Shown here: one piece after another, positions 1 to 13,300 of the stretch | Position numbering within the stretch: position 1 is the first letter of the stretch | Layout of the letters: every line of letters starts with the position of its first letter | DNA from: Porites lobata | Lineage: Eukaryota; Cnidaria; Anthozoa; Scleractinia; Poritidae | Reading direction: 5' to 3' | Length of the DNA: 64,000 bases | Assembly (NCBI GenBank): GCA_942486035.1 | Contig: CALNXK010000171.1 | Span: forward strand, 872,001 to 936,000 | Made by a program: the position numbers and the translations under genes | The notes under the pieces: model-generated | Told to the model about the DNA's origin: nothing | Seen by the model: only the letters and a program-made list of their open reading frames with translations | Databases searched by the model: none

Positions 1-1089
1 CAAAATGCTTTTAAACTACATTCTACTACATGTATACCGTCCTTTAATCCGTTATAAATCAACCTTTTTGCAGTTAATTAACAACCTTACAACCGCAATT
101 CAATGCAACTGAATAATGTAACAGTAAACGAAACCGAGTAATGAAAAAAAACACTGACTTCTTTCAGTTCCTTGTTATGAAAGGAAAGGGCTTGTGATTT
201 GTCTCGAAGAGCCGTTTGCTACGTTGTAGCTTACAACACTTTTACAGTTATTACAAAGTTCAAAGTTCTAGGAGAAAAGAAAAGGAAATGGACTTGAAGA
301 GAAAAGCCACAGTAGAAGGCAGCAGAAACAAGAAGGCAAAATAACTTTTAGAGCCTCGAAATACTGCAAAGTAAAGTCTTTCAGATCTTTTGTATTATTT
401 ATTCACGCATCCTTTTCACTGCACACAGCAATTTACCGGATGTCATGCTAACCACTAACACCTTTGCCCAAAAACATTCAATGAAATATTAGTAATGGGT
501 TATTGTTTGTCAGATTGTGTCTGTTTTCATTCAGCAGCCCCACCAAGCATTTTGACTGGTCATATTAACGGGGTAGTTTTATAAAGAAAATAACGACTCA
601 GGACTCCCAAAGGTGGTTGTTGGTCGTAATAACGGGGTGGTCGGATTAACGGGGTTTTCAGATAAGAAAATGAGTGTGCTTTTGTTCGGACCACAAAAAA
701 ATGGTCGCAATAACAGGGTGGTGGTATTAACGGGGTGGTCGTATGGCGGTGTTCCACTGTAGTAACAACCTTTAATGTAATTACTAATATTAGTAAATGC
801 AAAAATATTGTAATTTTAATGCCTTATTTATGTATACTGTAACATAACTAGGAGACGTTTATCAACTAGTCGTGCTGTTTTCACCATGCACATGTTTAGA
901 CTCCCACGCAGACGTTCTTAGGGCTTCGTAACCCGTGGGGTAGGTACACATAACAAAACCATAAGAACATCTGCTCAGGAGGCTAGGGCATATTCTGTAT
1001 TCATACGTTACTCGAGCCAAAAGCATTTTATTTATATATAATTTTTGACTTAAAGAGGTTCTTTTTATGTAATTAAAACCTTTTAACAG
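1..1089. other. Upstream flank / probable intron of receptor gene A
   Basis: No exon recognised. The first visible exon of gene A, at 1090, begins in phase 1, so at least one upstream exon must lie here or left of the window. The stretch holds the degraded inverted-repeat transposon at 557-763 and, at about 897-960, a piece similar to the arm of the foldback element at 15229-15968 (it shares the string CCCACGCAGACGTTCTTAGG). The small open frames here look like chance frames in repeats. Confidence 0.4.
557..763 (-). repeat. Degraded mariner-like MITE with AACGGGGTGGTC repeats
   Basis: The motif TAACGGGGTGGTC and near variants recur about five times, and the minus-strand end reads CAGTGGAACACCGCC, which looks like the start of a Tc1/mariner-type terminal inverted repeat. 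No transposase frame is present. The family assignment is by resemblance only. Confidence 0.45.
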
Positions 1090-1323
1090 ATTCTGTATGC
1101 CTTGAGAAGTGCCAGAAGTATCTGAAAATGGTTTATAAAGCAAGGAGCAAAGTCAGAATCATCCCATGGAAGCCAAGCTCTGCTGTTGATATTGATGAGA
1201 TGTACACACAGTTGACTTGGCTTAAGGATCACAGGAAACCCAGTGGTGTGACACAAAACAAGCTTGGAAGCTACACAGAGATATTCAATGGTGGAAAGCG
1301 ACTTTTGGTTTATGGCAAGCCAG
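1090..1323 (+). CDS. Gene A exon: pre-NACHT linker ending in the first half of the P-loop
   Basis: Acceptor TTTTAACAG before 1090 and donor CCAG|GTATGC at 1323. The exon starts in phase 1 and reads through a segment containing KVRIIPWKPSSAVDIDEMYT and ends GKPG, the first half of the Walker A loop, completed by GIGKT in the next exon. The paralogous exon at 28019-28270 has the same boundaries, phases and length class. Residues before the NACHT resemble the conserved linker seen ahead of NACHT domains in coral NLRs; no DEATH, CARD or TIR domain is present here. Confidence 0.85.
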
Positions 1324-4300
1324 GTATGCAATTATTTTTTTCATTTCAAGCACCGTATGCGGAGGAATTAAAAATGTACCAAGTGAGGTACTCAACAAAT
1401 ATTTATACGGGGAGGCTGCGCCCCTAGGTCCAAACCATTACCCTTTTATGTACCATTTTTCACGAAAAAGGTACCCCTTTCATATACCTTCTATTGACAA
1501 ATGGTACCCCTTTCACATACCTTGTTTGCGACTTTGCAACCCTTTTAACTGCTGTAAATGCACTGTCTTTTCAATAGGAATCAGTCACAAAAATAGAACG
1601 TTTTCTCGACTTGATAAGCCATAAAATAATAAGCCATAAAATGCATCTGTTAGCACTTTTGGGCTTTTTCACAGACCCAAATGACAGATTTCCCTACTCG
1701 TTATTAATATACTTCAACAACTGAAATCCCTACCCTTTCATATACTTGAAGCCTGAAAAAGATACCCCTTTCGGGCGAGCCTCCCCATATAGGCCATCAT
1801 AGGGAGTACCCCCCCCCCTCCCCCGGGATATTTCAAACGACTCTTCTCTTACAATCCTAGCCTCATAATCCCTCTTCAGTTGAGTGTATTTTACTGTTGT
1901 AGCCCAAATTATACCCCTCTGTAACAGACCCAGTAGAATCTATATCTTCAGTGGGTTCTCGGAGAAAAAGTCAATGGGTTGGTTTATTTTCCACTGGGTT
2001 TTTCATCTTAGTTGTGTACTTCCCATAAAAGCGGGAAGGAGTGGCAGGCCTTACATTTTTACAGGCATAAAAAATTTGAACACTTTATATAAACGATTTA
2101 CGGTTTTTTATGCGAGACTGACTACTTGTACCCTCCCTTTTTTGTTTTTGTCAATGGTAATAATGTTTTGTATCTTTGCTTCTTTTAAACAAATATGAGC
2201 AACAAAATACACTGGTCTTGAAGAAGTCGTGATAGAAAGTGACTGGGGAAGCAAAAAGTCAGCCGGGTAGAAACAAACTATTCGCCGGGTATCGGGGAGG
2301 CTAAATTATCACTGGGTAGACTGGATTAAACCACTGGGTACGGTTTCACTGGGTCTTTTACAGAGGGGTGTAAAATTTGTGTGGGTTCCTGAGTGCCTCA
2401 TGAAAAGGTGGCCTTGTATTAAAAATCAGGGGCGCCCAAAAACTTTTTTAAGTAAAATAACTGATCGGAGAAGCTAATATTGCCTAGAAATGTCCCGTTT
2501 TAAAACATCTAAGATATTCTGAGTTTTCTGCTTATTAATAACCAACTGTCGGGGGTCGTCTTTTTTACTTTTTTCCCCAAGATATCGCGATTACCGTTCA
2601 AAAAAGGGTTCCTGAAAATTTCTATATTTCTATGAACATATGGCAATTGTCCTCAAACTTTCGACGAGACCCATCAGAGTAGCTAACAGTTTTGGATGAG
2701 GCGAAAAAGCCACCTAAAACTTTCGTGATGACCAAAGTTTACCTTACCCTGCGAGTAGAGGCTACATTCAGCTCATACCGTGGAAATGTAGCCTCTGCTC
2801 GCAGGGTAAGTTTACCTAAGACATCTGAACAGATAAATAGTTTTAAGGGCAGCTCAAAATTAATCAACGATTCTTCTCAAGCATGGAGAAAACCATTTAA
2901 TTCACTTCTGACCTACTTTGAAACATTCGGTCGTATGGGTGCCCCTGTTCAAATTCCCATGGGCAAGAATATCATTTTCTAGAGTCCAGAAATAAATACA
3001 TACTCAGTGGCACTCATACCATTTTCCGCGGTCTGAAAATAGACAAATTCCAATTCTTATGCTTGTCAGGTACTGTTTCATGACTGAGTTATTTTTAAAA
3101 AGCTAGTATTTGGTTTGCGCTAATAATCATCTTAGAAACTGTATTTTCAGTGATTTTCATGCTCGAAGCTCTTGTTTCAGAAGTGATTGTATCTATTAAT
3201 GTTTTTTATCTTAGAAGTACTTGAATCAGAAATTGTTTCTCTTAATGTTGTTCGTTTGTTGTTATCCAGGTATTGGTAAGACTGTTTTTACCAAGAAAGC
3301 CGCTTTTGACTGGTCCCAGCAGAGATATCAAGAAACCATAGGAGCGTTTGAACTTGTCCTTCTGATAAGATTGCGTGATGTCTGTAATCTCCATGATGTT
3401 CCATCCATTTTTAAGGCTTCTCAGCTGCTCGCCAATGATGGCAAAATTTCTGTTGATGATCTGCACGACTACGTTCTAAATCATCAAGAAAAGGTCTTGC
3501 TTATCTTGGATGGCTACGATGAGTACAGTGCAGGGGAGCAATCGCCTGTTGATGAAATTTGGGAGAGAAATCGACTGAGTGACTGCTGTGTTATAGTCAC
3601 CTCGAGACAAATGACAACTGACAAGCTGAGATTGCCTAGTGATGCCCAATTTGAGATTAACGGGTTTGACTATACGCGCCAGCAAGAGTTTGCTCGAAGA
3701 TTTTTGAAAGATGAAGATGATGTTCAAAAGTTCCGTGGCTACTTGTGGGAACAACACCTCATCGACTTGGCGGAGATTCCACTTCTTCTGCTAATTTTGT
3801 GTCTACTCTGGAAAGAAAAAGATCGCAAAGAACTACCCAAGAGACGCGTAGAAATCTTCACTCAGTTCGTTACGACTTTGTTTCATCACATGCATGGAAA
3901 ACAGTCTTCTGAGTCGGTGTTTAACATTGAGGATTACTCAGATGAATTATATGCATTAGGGCGCTTGGCCTTTGAAGCTCTCATCAACGATTGCCTGTAC
4001 TTCCCGAGAAGTGAATTACCTAACTACGATCTGATCGAGAGGATGATTGAAGTCGGCCTTTTTCAGGTTTTAAATATGTCAAGTTTGAATCCTGAAAAAG
4101 GTGTGTATTTCATTCATAAATCCCTACAAGAATACTTCGCGGGAAGTTTCCTCAAAGAAGAATTGATATTATCGAAAAAGAATAAAATTACAAATTCCCT
4201 GTCAAAGCTGGATTCGGTTGAAAAGATCCTCAAAATGAATGAAGTGATAAAATTTGCTGGTGAGCTGTCAGAAGAAGTCGCGCGCGAGATTGTGAATCAT

Positions 4301-7300
4301 CTGATTAAAATGGCGGCGAACGAAGAAGGACTCACGAAGTACACCTTCGACAGCGAAGCACCGTCTGAGCGGGATTTTTCAGAAGACCAAAGAAATTTTC
4401 TAACACTCTCCACAGAGTTGTTTTTCTATTGTTCAGCTGAGACAAAAAGAAACCTCTTTCCTACATTTCTTTCCTCTTTCAAAGGAGTTCTTTTAATTGA
4501 AGCATACCAGCTAAACGATCTTGTGAAAGAAAAGTTAGTTAAAACTACCGTAAACGTAAATTACGTTTTTTTCACCGATGACTTCGTGTACAATACAAAA
4601 CAAAACTATACAGAGCAAGACTATAAAAACTTAACAATTTTATCTGAACAATTAATGGCTTTTATCGTAAGTTGTTCAGGAGAAAAGAAAGCATCAGAAT
4701 TTTTAAGCAACTTAACGTGGCGTCGAGTTTGTGAATTTTTCCTAAAGAAAGAAGAAAACAACACTCACCTGTATTTAACAGAAATTCGTACAGATGCATC
4801 CGGTTTTTATGTTCATGATATAATAAAGGCGCTAATAAGTAAACAAGAGACAACAAAGAAGACAAACATGAATGGTGATGAGTCAAGTGAAGAGAGCAGC
4901 AGTAGCTGTTGTTCAAAGCGTCATGGTCTCTCCAGGGTTTGGAGCCTTGACGCTCGGTGGTTGAACAGGTCAGATGTGGAACAGCTGATTGAGATGATGC
5001 CGTTTATCACCGCTCCATGCGATATATGGGTTTGGGGTAAAGACGGTGAAGTGTTTGATGCTGACGTAACAGAGTCTCTGCTGAGGAGGATCCCAACAAC
5101 ACACAAACTGAAGCTATTATCACTCCGTCGCATCAATTTAACATCATCACCTGCTGTGGAGTTCATCGACAGTTTATTTAAAAAAGCCCCAAACTTGGAG
5201 TGGCTCACCATGTCATACAGTCCTCTTCCAGGTGCAGGAGTCGACAGCTTGATTAAACATCTCAGCTGCGCTCCTCACCTGGAGACACTGTACCTTAACG
5301 ATGTGATGATGACTCCACAGCAGGTAAAGGATCTGACATCAGCCATCAAACAGCACGGCAACATCACTGACCTGGAGTCATCCTACCACGTAAGTTTTCC
5401 AGTTTTATCGCAATTTGTTTCTTTATTCTTTGTTTACAGTTTATTTCTACTCAGCTCTTGCCTTTCGCCATTTTCCTTTCTTTGTCATTTTTATACTCGA
5501 CAAAACACGAGATTTACTTTTGAAATCAAATCACAAACTTTAGCAGATTCAAAGTATCGTTTCAAATTCATTCCTTTCAATTGATTAAACTAAATTCAAA
5601 ACGATGTTTTAACCAGGAACAAGTAAATTAATCTGAAGGTGTCTGCACTGTGCAAAATAATGGATCAGCGAGCAGATATGAAATTTCTCTCCGAGTCTGG
5701 TTCAACTCGATGTGAGCTCACTTATAACAAATACTGTGTTACATATGGAACACAAAAATTCCACAATATTATAAATTTTGGAATCAATTTTAATTCATTA
5801 CTTTTGGTAAAATGATGAACAACAAGCATTAAGTCAAAATATGTTCAGTTCATGTTCAATTCAAACAAATAATTTGCAAAGTAAGAGAAAGAAAGATTAA
5901 CTTACAGTTTCACTTTTATCGCTAAGATTTCCTAAAATCAGTCAAACTCAAGAAAAGTTTGTTTGAGAGTCCAGAAAACGAAGAAGTCTTTTTAGAGCCT
6001 GGTGTCCTTTTCTTTGAGTGTTCTTGCGTGTCCTTTCATAAATGACCTCGATCGCTCAGTAGCATAGCTTTTTTTAGATAACTTTCCACAAAACAGACAA
6101 TTCCTCAGAGACACTTTTGTACAAATTTAACGCCATACATTTTTTCGTAGGTAAAAGCACTCCACTATGGTATTAACTGTCAAATTTTGTCGGCGACATA
6201 TTTTTCCAGCTTGACGACAAACACTATGACGTTAGCAAATCCTGCGTCGCTTTGTGGCTTCAATTAAAAAGTTTTTTTCCTGGTAGCCTCCACAAATCCT
6301 TTGAAAAATGCTGCAAATTCCGGAGTAAATAAGCCGAATCTTTCTCTCCCTCACGTTTTTACGTTGTTTTCTAATTCTTTTTTCAATTCCCGTCCATCTT
6401 GAGCATTTTTGCGTTGAATTTTTTCTTTGAAGAACAAACTCAACTAAAGTGAACAACAAACTACAAAATCAACAAACTGCCATTCAAAGTGGCGTGAGAG
6501 AAGGCTTGTGACGTGTTGACAGCTGATTGGTTAAATTCAAACACATGAAATATTCCTGTCAATCACGATATGCTACGTGTAGCATTTTCCCGCCTTTTGT
6601 TTGCGTGTAGCGCCAGCATTCCCGCCTTCCTATTTATTTTTCGGTCCTATGACCCTGCATTAGAAAAAGGAAACTACTTTCTGTTTAAAGTGAGTATTTC
6701 TAAAATACCTTTCGCCACCAAAAATTACTTTGTCTAACTGATTGCTCTTGCTTTTCTTGTTTCTAATTAAATCATCATGGGTGCCCAAAAAAAAAAAAAA
6801 CAGAAATATTAGGTTTGCAGAGAAAATTGAAGGTCAGTTATTGATTATTAAAAACTGTCTGTCCCCTTTTTAAACTTTTGGGAGTCCACATGATCGTGTG
6901 TTTCAGACCTTTTTCCTCTGATAATTGAAAAGAAACAGCAGCACTTGGAGTTTACACTGAATGTAAAGCTAGCCAGGGCATTTATTCCACATATGTACCG
7001 TTACCACCCTCCCCTCCCCCACCCATTTTGAACCCCCTCTCCAGTGATCTGAAGGAGTTTTTCATTCTATTATATCAGAGAAGTGACTCTTTTTTTTTTT
7101 TTGGAAATTTGGTTAAGTTTCCGCAGCGACCGGTTGACAAAGAGCTGTCGTAATGGAGATTTGACTGTATTAAGGTTTTTTTGCTGTACATTCATTGCAC
7201 CCGTGTAGTCTGAACTTGCTGGTAATGGAGTTTTCACCTTTATATTGTTTCTCGTTTCCTCTGGTCACGTTTCAGTGAAAAGAAAACTAAGTTTACGCCT

Positions 7301-10300
7301 GAAAACCTTACATTTAATGTTTGTTGTATGGTCGACATTTCATGTTTCAGGAGCGCAATGGCGATCCCAAGCCTGAACACAAGTGGCCATCAGAGGACTA
7401 TTGGAAAGAGCGGTACCCTCAACTCTTTCCTGATTCTTCATCTGGGTTAGCGGACGATCAGAAGCAGGTGGGTCATAGAAATAAGGTCAAAAGAAGGCAT
7501 AGTTTTGACATGAGGTTTGTTTTTGAAATTCATTTCAGTTCACTCCTTGTAGTTTTAATCAATGCTTTGTATAAGATTTACTTAACAAAGGTTATTCTCA
7601 ACTTTCACTGATTGGAAGTGAAGGTGTGTTTTTCTGTTCCTTGATCATTGGACATGTGAATTGCATTCAAAGTAACCGGCACCGTTGTTTTGCTCATCAG
7701 TGTCGCGGGTCGTCAATCCCAATGACTCTTCCGGCGTTTTTTTATGAGATTAAAAACCCCCTCATTTGGTTTAAATTTTTTCGTAGTTTTGCCTTTTTTT
7801 AAAATCCTGTCCAGTTTACCTGTTTCAGTTTTTTAATTATTTATTATAATGTTTTGTATGTGATTTACTTTTAAAAAGTTATACTAAAAACTTCATTGAT
7901 TGTACTGGCAAATCTGTTTTTCTGTTTATCGGACACATTCAAGGAAAATCTTTCCTTGATCATTGGACGTGTGATTTAGCTTTCAAATTAATTGGCACCG
8001 TTGTTTTGCTCGTCAGTGTAGCGGATCGTCAGTCTTTTGCTATGTCTTAGCAATAAGAAGAAAAAAAATTTTTGATTCATAATCATGTAATTAACGAAGC
8101 GATAGCAAAGGCGTGAAAACCTTTTCGCCTTAACCTTAGAAACTCACTCGCATCTTCTCAACGAAGGATTTTCTTTGTTTTTAAATGTCTTCTTTGATCT
8201 GCAGAGTAATTTTTTTGTTATGAGAGGTGTTTTAATGTTGTCTTTTGTTTCGTGGCAGGATAATTCATCAGCTGAATCTGACGATTATTATGTGGAGGTC
8301 AGTTAGCGACTTCAGGCACAATTTTTTACATTCATTGATTGTATTTTATATTTTATGTCTTTTAAGTTATATTTTACAAACGGTAATTAATGAAGCGATA
8401 GCAAAGGCGTGAAAAACTTTTCGCTTTAACCTCAAAACCTCACTCGCATCTTGTCAACGAAGGAGTTTTCTTTGTTTTTAAATGTCTTCTTTGATCTTCA
8501 AAGTAATTTTTTGGTATGAGAGGTGTTTTAATGTTGTCTTTTGTTTTGTGGCAGGATGATTCATCAGCTGAATCTGACGATGATGATGAAGAGGTCAGTT
8601 AGCGATTTCAGGCACAATTTGTTACATTCATTGATTGTATTTTATATTTTATGTCTTTTAAGCTATATTTTACGAACGGTAATTAATGAAGCGATAGCAA
8701 AGGCGTGAAAAACTTTTCGCCTTAACCTCAAAACCTCACTCGCATCTTGTCAACGAAGGAGTTTTCTTTGTTTTTAAATGTCTTCTTTGATCTTCAAAGT
8801 AATTTTTTTTTATGAGAGGTGTTTTAATGTTGTCTTTTGTTTTGTGGCAGGATGATTCATCAGCTGAATCTGACGATGATGATGAAGAGGTCAGTTAGCG
8901 ACTTCAGGCAAAATCCAGCGGCGGATCCAAGGGAGGGGCCCGGGGGGCCCTGGCGCCCCTCTTATTTTTAGACCAAAATGAGGCGGAAAAAAATTTTTTG
9001 ACACCGCTCCCCTCCTCCCCTTACCTGAAGGTCTGGATTCGCCACTGCAATTTTTTACTTTCGTTGATTGTATTTTGTATTTTCTGTCTTTTAAGTTATA
9101 TTTTATAAACGGTCAGGAGTTTCATTTATTAATTAAGTTTAAAACACAGGTGAATTTTTTCGAGAGTTTCCGATAATCTATGGTTTGGGCTTTTTAATCA
9201 TTCCAAGAAAACTGGAGCCAAAGCTCGTCCGTGTTTTAACGGATTTAGACACCTGTCAATTCGTTTGGATCTTCTTCATAAAGTATTAGTGAGTTTTTTG
9301 GTGTTACCTTATGACCTTTTTGAACGTTATTTTTCTCAATAGTTTTGGTTTCTTATACGAACAGTTTCATTTTTCTATCAAAAGCAACTTAGATTTTGGG
9401 CTTAAGTCACGTGCTATTTAATAGTAAGCATGATCAGTGTAGGGCATGTTTTGAGTTTTGCTTCTTGCTTCTTATTTGGTCAACTACGGCTGAGAAGATA
9501 TTGAAACTGTCGCTCTTTCTTTTGACTTGCCTCTCCTCGTGCACATGAAAACTTACTCAGGGTCCTAAAATTAAATATCATAAGAAGTGGATGTTGTTTA
9601 GTTTAAAGTATATGATTTGTGGCAGAATGAAGAAGGAATCATCGAATGTGAAGATGAAAGATCGTCATCTGAACCAGAAGACAATCAGGAGCAGGTGGGT
9701 CATCAGATTTTGTGCGAGTGAATAAGGTGTCTTCCTTAAAAAAGGATTTTACTTAACAACAAACTTAAGAACGCTTGCTAACCATTCCATGGTGAATGTT
9801 AAGTACTAGTTACAATTTAAATGAATACCGTAAAATTCCGAAAATAAGCCCCTCCATGTATAAGCCCCTCCAAATATAAGCCCCCCAAACTCGTGACCCA
9901 AAACACCCTTCGTTAAATCGCCCCTCCAAATATAAGCCCCCCGGAGGGCTTGTACTTGGAAATTGCCCTTAAATACAAAGTAAAACAAAGAAAAACGATA
10001 AATTTCCTTCTAACTATAAGGCTAGCCCAATCGATTTTTAAACGCAAATTTCCCTCCGAACATAAGCCCCTCCAAAAATAAGCTCCTCAAAAATGGCCTT
10101 TGAAAAATATAAGCCCCGGGGCTTATTTTCGGAATTTTACGGTATTTTTGAAAGTTAATTATTATACATTTGTGAACGAACGTTAAACAACAAAAAGCGC
10201 TCAAAATTTAGCCAGAAAAGACAAGAAACAATTGAAATAATATTCACGGGAGTTGTATCATTGTTGGAAAAAAGCTGCAAAATGGAGAAGGCTTGTTTTA

Positions 10301-13300
10301 TATTCAATGTGTGTCTTGCTCCATCACCCCACCCCCTGTATTAACAGTACAGAGATGTAGATCTTTTTTTTTTTACTTCCTGGGAGGTGGGATTACAGAC
10401 TGAGCTTTGTGACTTGTGTCAGTGGGACACCTGTCCCTCAGTGGGGTAGAAAGTGAACAAACAAAGCCTTCCAGGGCCCGCATTGTTGTTGTTAATTGTT
10501 TACCTTTTTTAACTTTTTTCAACGATTACTCGCAATACACTTACAATAAACAATATTACTATAAAGACAAATTATAGTTACACACGTAATGCAAATAGTG
10601 AGAGACACCTTCCAAGTTAAGAAAGGTTAAACTAACAACATATGCATGACACGTTGCAATAACCGGGATGTCGCTAACAAAAAATGAGAAAAAGGATTAC
10701 AATAATTACTGCCAGCGGAGATATATAGAATTATTGATCTTCAAATTAGTTTTTTTTTTTAATGAGTGGTGTTTTAATGTTGCTTTGTGTTTGGCAGCAG
10801 GATTATTCATCAGCTGATCATGACGACGAGGAAGCAAGCGAGCGGGTGAGTTTGCGACTTTACGCACACTTTGTCTCCTTCATTGACTGGATTTTTTAGT
10901 CTCTTTTAAGTTAAATTTTTATAAACGAACAGGATTTTGTTTATCAAGTTTAAACCACAATGCACAGCTGAGTGTTTTTGAGAGTTTCCAATACTCGATG
11001 GGTTGGTTTTTTTAATTATTTCCGAGAAAAATGAAGACAAAACCCCTTCGTGTTTTATCGGATGTAAACACTCCCCGTTTGAATTTTCTTCTTTAACTAT
11101 AACTGAGTTTTCTAATCTTATTGTATGATTGTGAACGTTATTTTCCCCAATACTCTAGATGTCTTATACAAACAGTTTCTATCAAAAAGACACAAAACTC
11201 AGGCAGATATTGGGCTTAAGTCACCTGCTATTTTATAGTAAGCGTGATCAGTGTAGAGGCATGTTTTGTGTTTCGCCTCTTGCTGTCACCTTTTGACTGT
11301 TATAAAATTGGCGTTCATTGACGTATTTTTTGACTTGTCTCTCCTCGTGAAATCATAATCCTAAAATATCATAACAAGTGGATGATGTGTAGTGTAAGTG
11401 TTTTGATTTGTGGCAGGATGAGGAAGGAATGATCGAATCTGAAGATGAAAGATCGTCTTCTGAACCAGAAGACAATCAGGAGCAGGTGGGTCATCAGATT
11501 TTGTTGATGATCAATAAGGTATTTTCTTTGAAAGGGATTTTATTTTGCAACAAACGTTAAAAACGCGTACCAACCGTTCCATGTTCAATGTCAAGTACTA
11601 GTTACAAGCGAAATAAATATTTCTTTAATTTAGTTATTATACAATTGTGAATGAACGTTAAACAACAAATACCGCTCAAAATTTAGCAAAAAACTACAAG
11701 AAACAATTAAAATAAAATCCACGGGAGTTGTATAATCGATGTGAATAACCTGCAAAATGGAGAAGGCTTGTTTTATATGATTTTTGTACAATATAAAACA
11801 TCAACCCCCTCTATTAACTATGCAGGGATTTGTAAATCCTGTTTTCTTATGCAAATAGTCTCTTTTTTTACCTCCTGGGAGGTGGGATTGTAGTTGCGTG
11901 ACTTGTTTCAGTTGGAACACCTGTCCCTCAACGAGGTAATGAAGATGGATAAACGAATCCTTCCAATGGCTGCATTTTATTTAAACAGTGTTTACTGATA
12001 GATCCTCACTGAGGTAAACTTTGTTGAAAATAGTGGGGATCGATCTTAGTGAAAATTTTCTGACGGAAAATCCTTTTAACATTATTGCTGTGGGAAGAGG
12101 CTTTTTATTCATTTTAATCAAACAAGTAGCGTGAGGGTAGCCTGAAAGATAAAATTCACTGAAAACGGTTGTGTTGATTCTTGAAATATATTTGCGTTTT
12201 ATTTGAATTCAAATAAACAGAATTTTTTTACTTCTCGCGGATGTTATTTGCTAAGAACACCACACTTCAAGTTCCTGGTAACGGATTTTCAGTAGCAGGT
12301 CTAGGTCGCCCACAATTTGGAATTTATTGATTTCAAAGTTTTTTGTTTATTGTGGTCATAATGATATCGATTTTACTAAGAACTGCATTTTGACAAACCG
12401 TTCGATTCATAGTCAATCACTGGCGAAAAGTTTGTAGCGATCGGACAAGGACAAAATCACTTTTAAGGCGATCGGTATGGTCTCCGAAAAACTGTATTGA
12501 AACACCTTAAGCACAGAATAAAAGGTAGACCATTTTGTTTTAAATTCCTTTTCACGGCCAGACGTACATGAAATTGTTAATTGTCTACTCTAATCTTGTC
12601 ACGAACAAGGGAGACAAATTCGTCAAAGATGTGAGCTTTACTTTTAAGAGCAGTTTCAGAAAGGAAATGCTTTCCTATAATATGACCGATCTATCAGTGT
12701 TCACTGATAATCCTCAATCCTAATTTTATTTAATGTTTTGCGTGTGATTTGCTGCAAAAGTTGAAACTTTCATTGACTGCGCGTGCAGTTCTGTTTTTCC
12801 GTCCATCTGGAATAATCAAGGAAAACCTTTCCTTGATCATTGGACGTGTGAATTGCATTCAAAGTAACCGGCACTTTCATTTTGCTCGTCAGTGTCGTGG
12901 GTCGTCAGTCTTTTGCTATGTCTTAAAAATGGAAAAAAAGAACTGTTCGTAATATGTAGGTAATGAAGGATAAAGGCATGAAAACCTTAACACATTAACT
13001 TCAAAACCTTACACTTCTCAATGAACGATTTCCTTTGATTTACAAGTGTATTCTTTGATCTTCAAATTAGTTTTTTTTGTAATGAGTGGTGTTTTAATGT
13101 TGTTCTGTGTTTTGTTGCAGGATGATTCATCAGCTGAGCATGACGATGAGGAAGAGCGAGTGAGTTTGCTACTTTACGCACACTTTTTTTCCTTCATTGA
13201 CTGTATTTTTTAGTCTCTTTTAAGTTAAATTGTATAAACGAATAGGATTTTGTTTATCACGTTTAAACCACAATGCACAGCTGAGTGTTTTTGAGAGTTT

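Larger units (their letters stand above)
8088..8915 (+). repeat. Tandem array of 296-bp units, each carrying one acidic microexon
   Basis: The string TAATTAAYGAAGCGATAGCAAAGGCG starts at 8088, 8384 and 8680, an exact 296-bp period. Each unit holds one 39-bp microexon with its own acceptor (GTGGCAG) and donor (GAG|GTCAGT). Units 2 and 3 are nearly identical and unit 1 is more diverged. The third unit is interrupted by a MITE at 8916-9047; its remainder continues at 9048-9112. Confidence 0.9.

Noticed and set aside
5390..5584. Continuation of the NACHT/LRR frame beyond 5389
   Set aside because: A GTAAGT donor at 5390 follows a codon boundary and the next segment is a hydrophobic, T-rich read-through. 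The same happens after 38144 in gene B.
8088..8915. CRISPR-like array
   Set aside because: The 296-bp units are tandem duplications holding an exon with splice sites; there are no short repeats with unique spacers, and the genome is animal.
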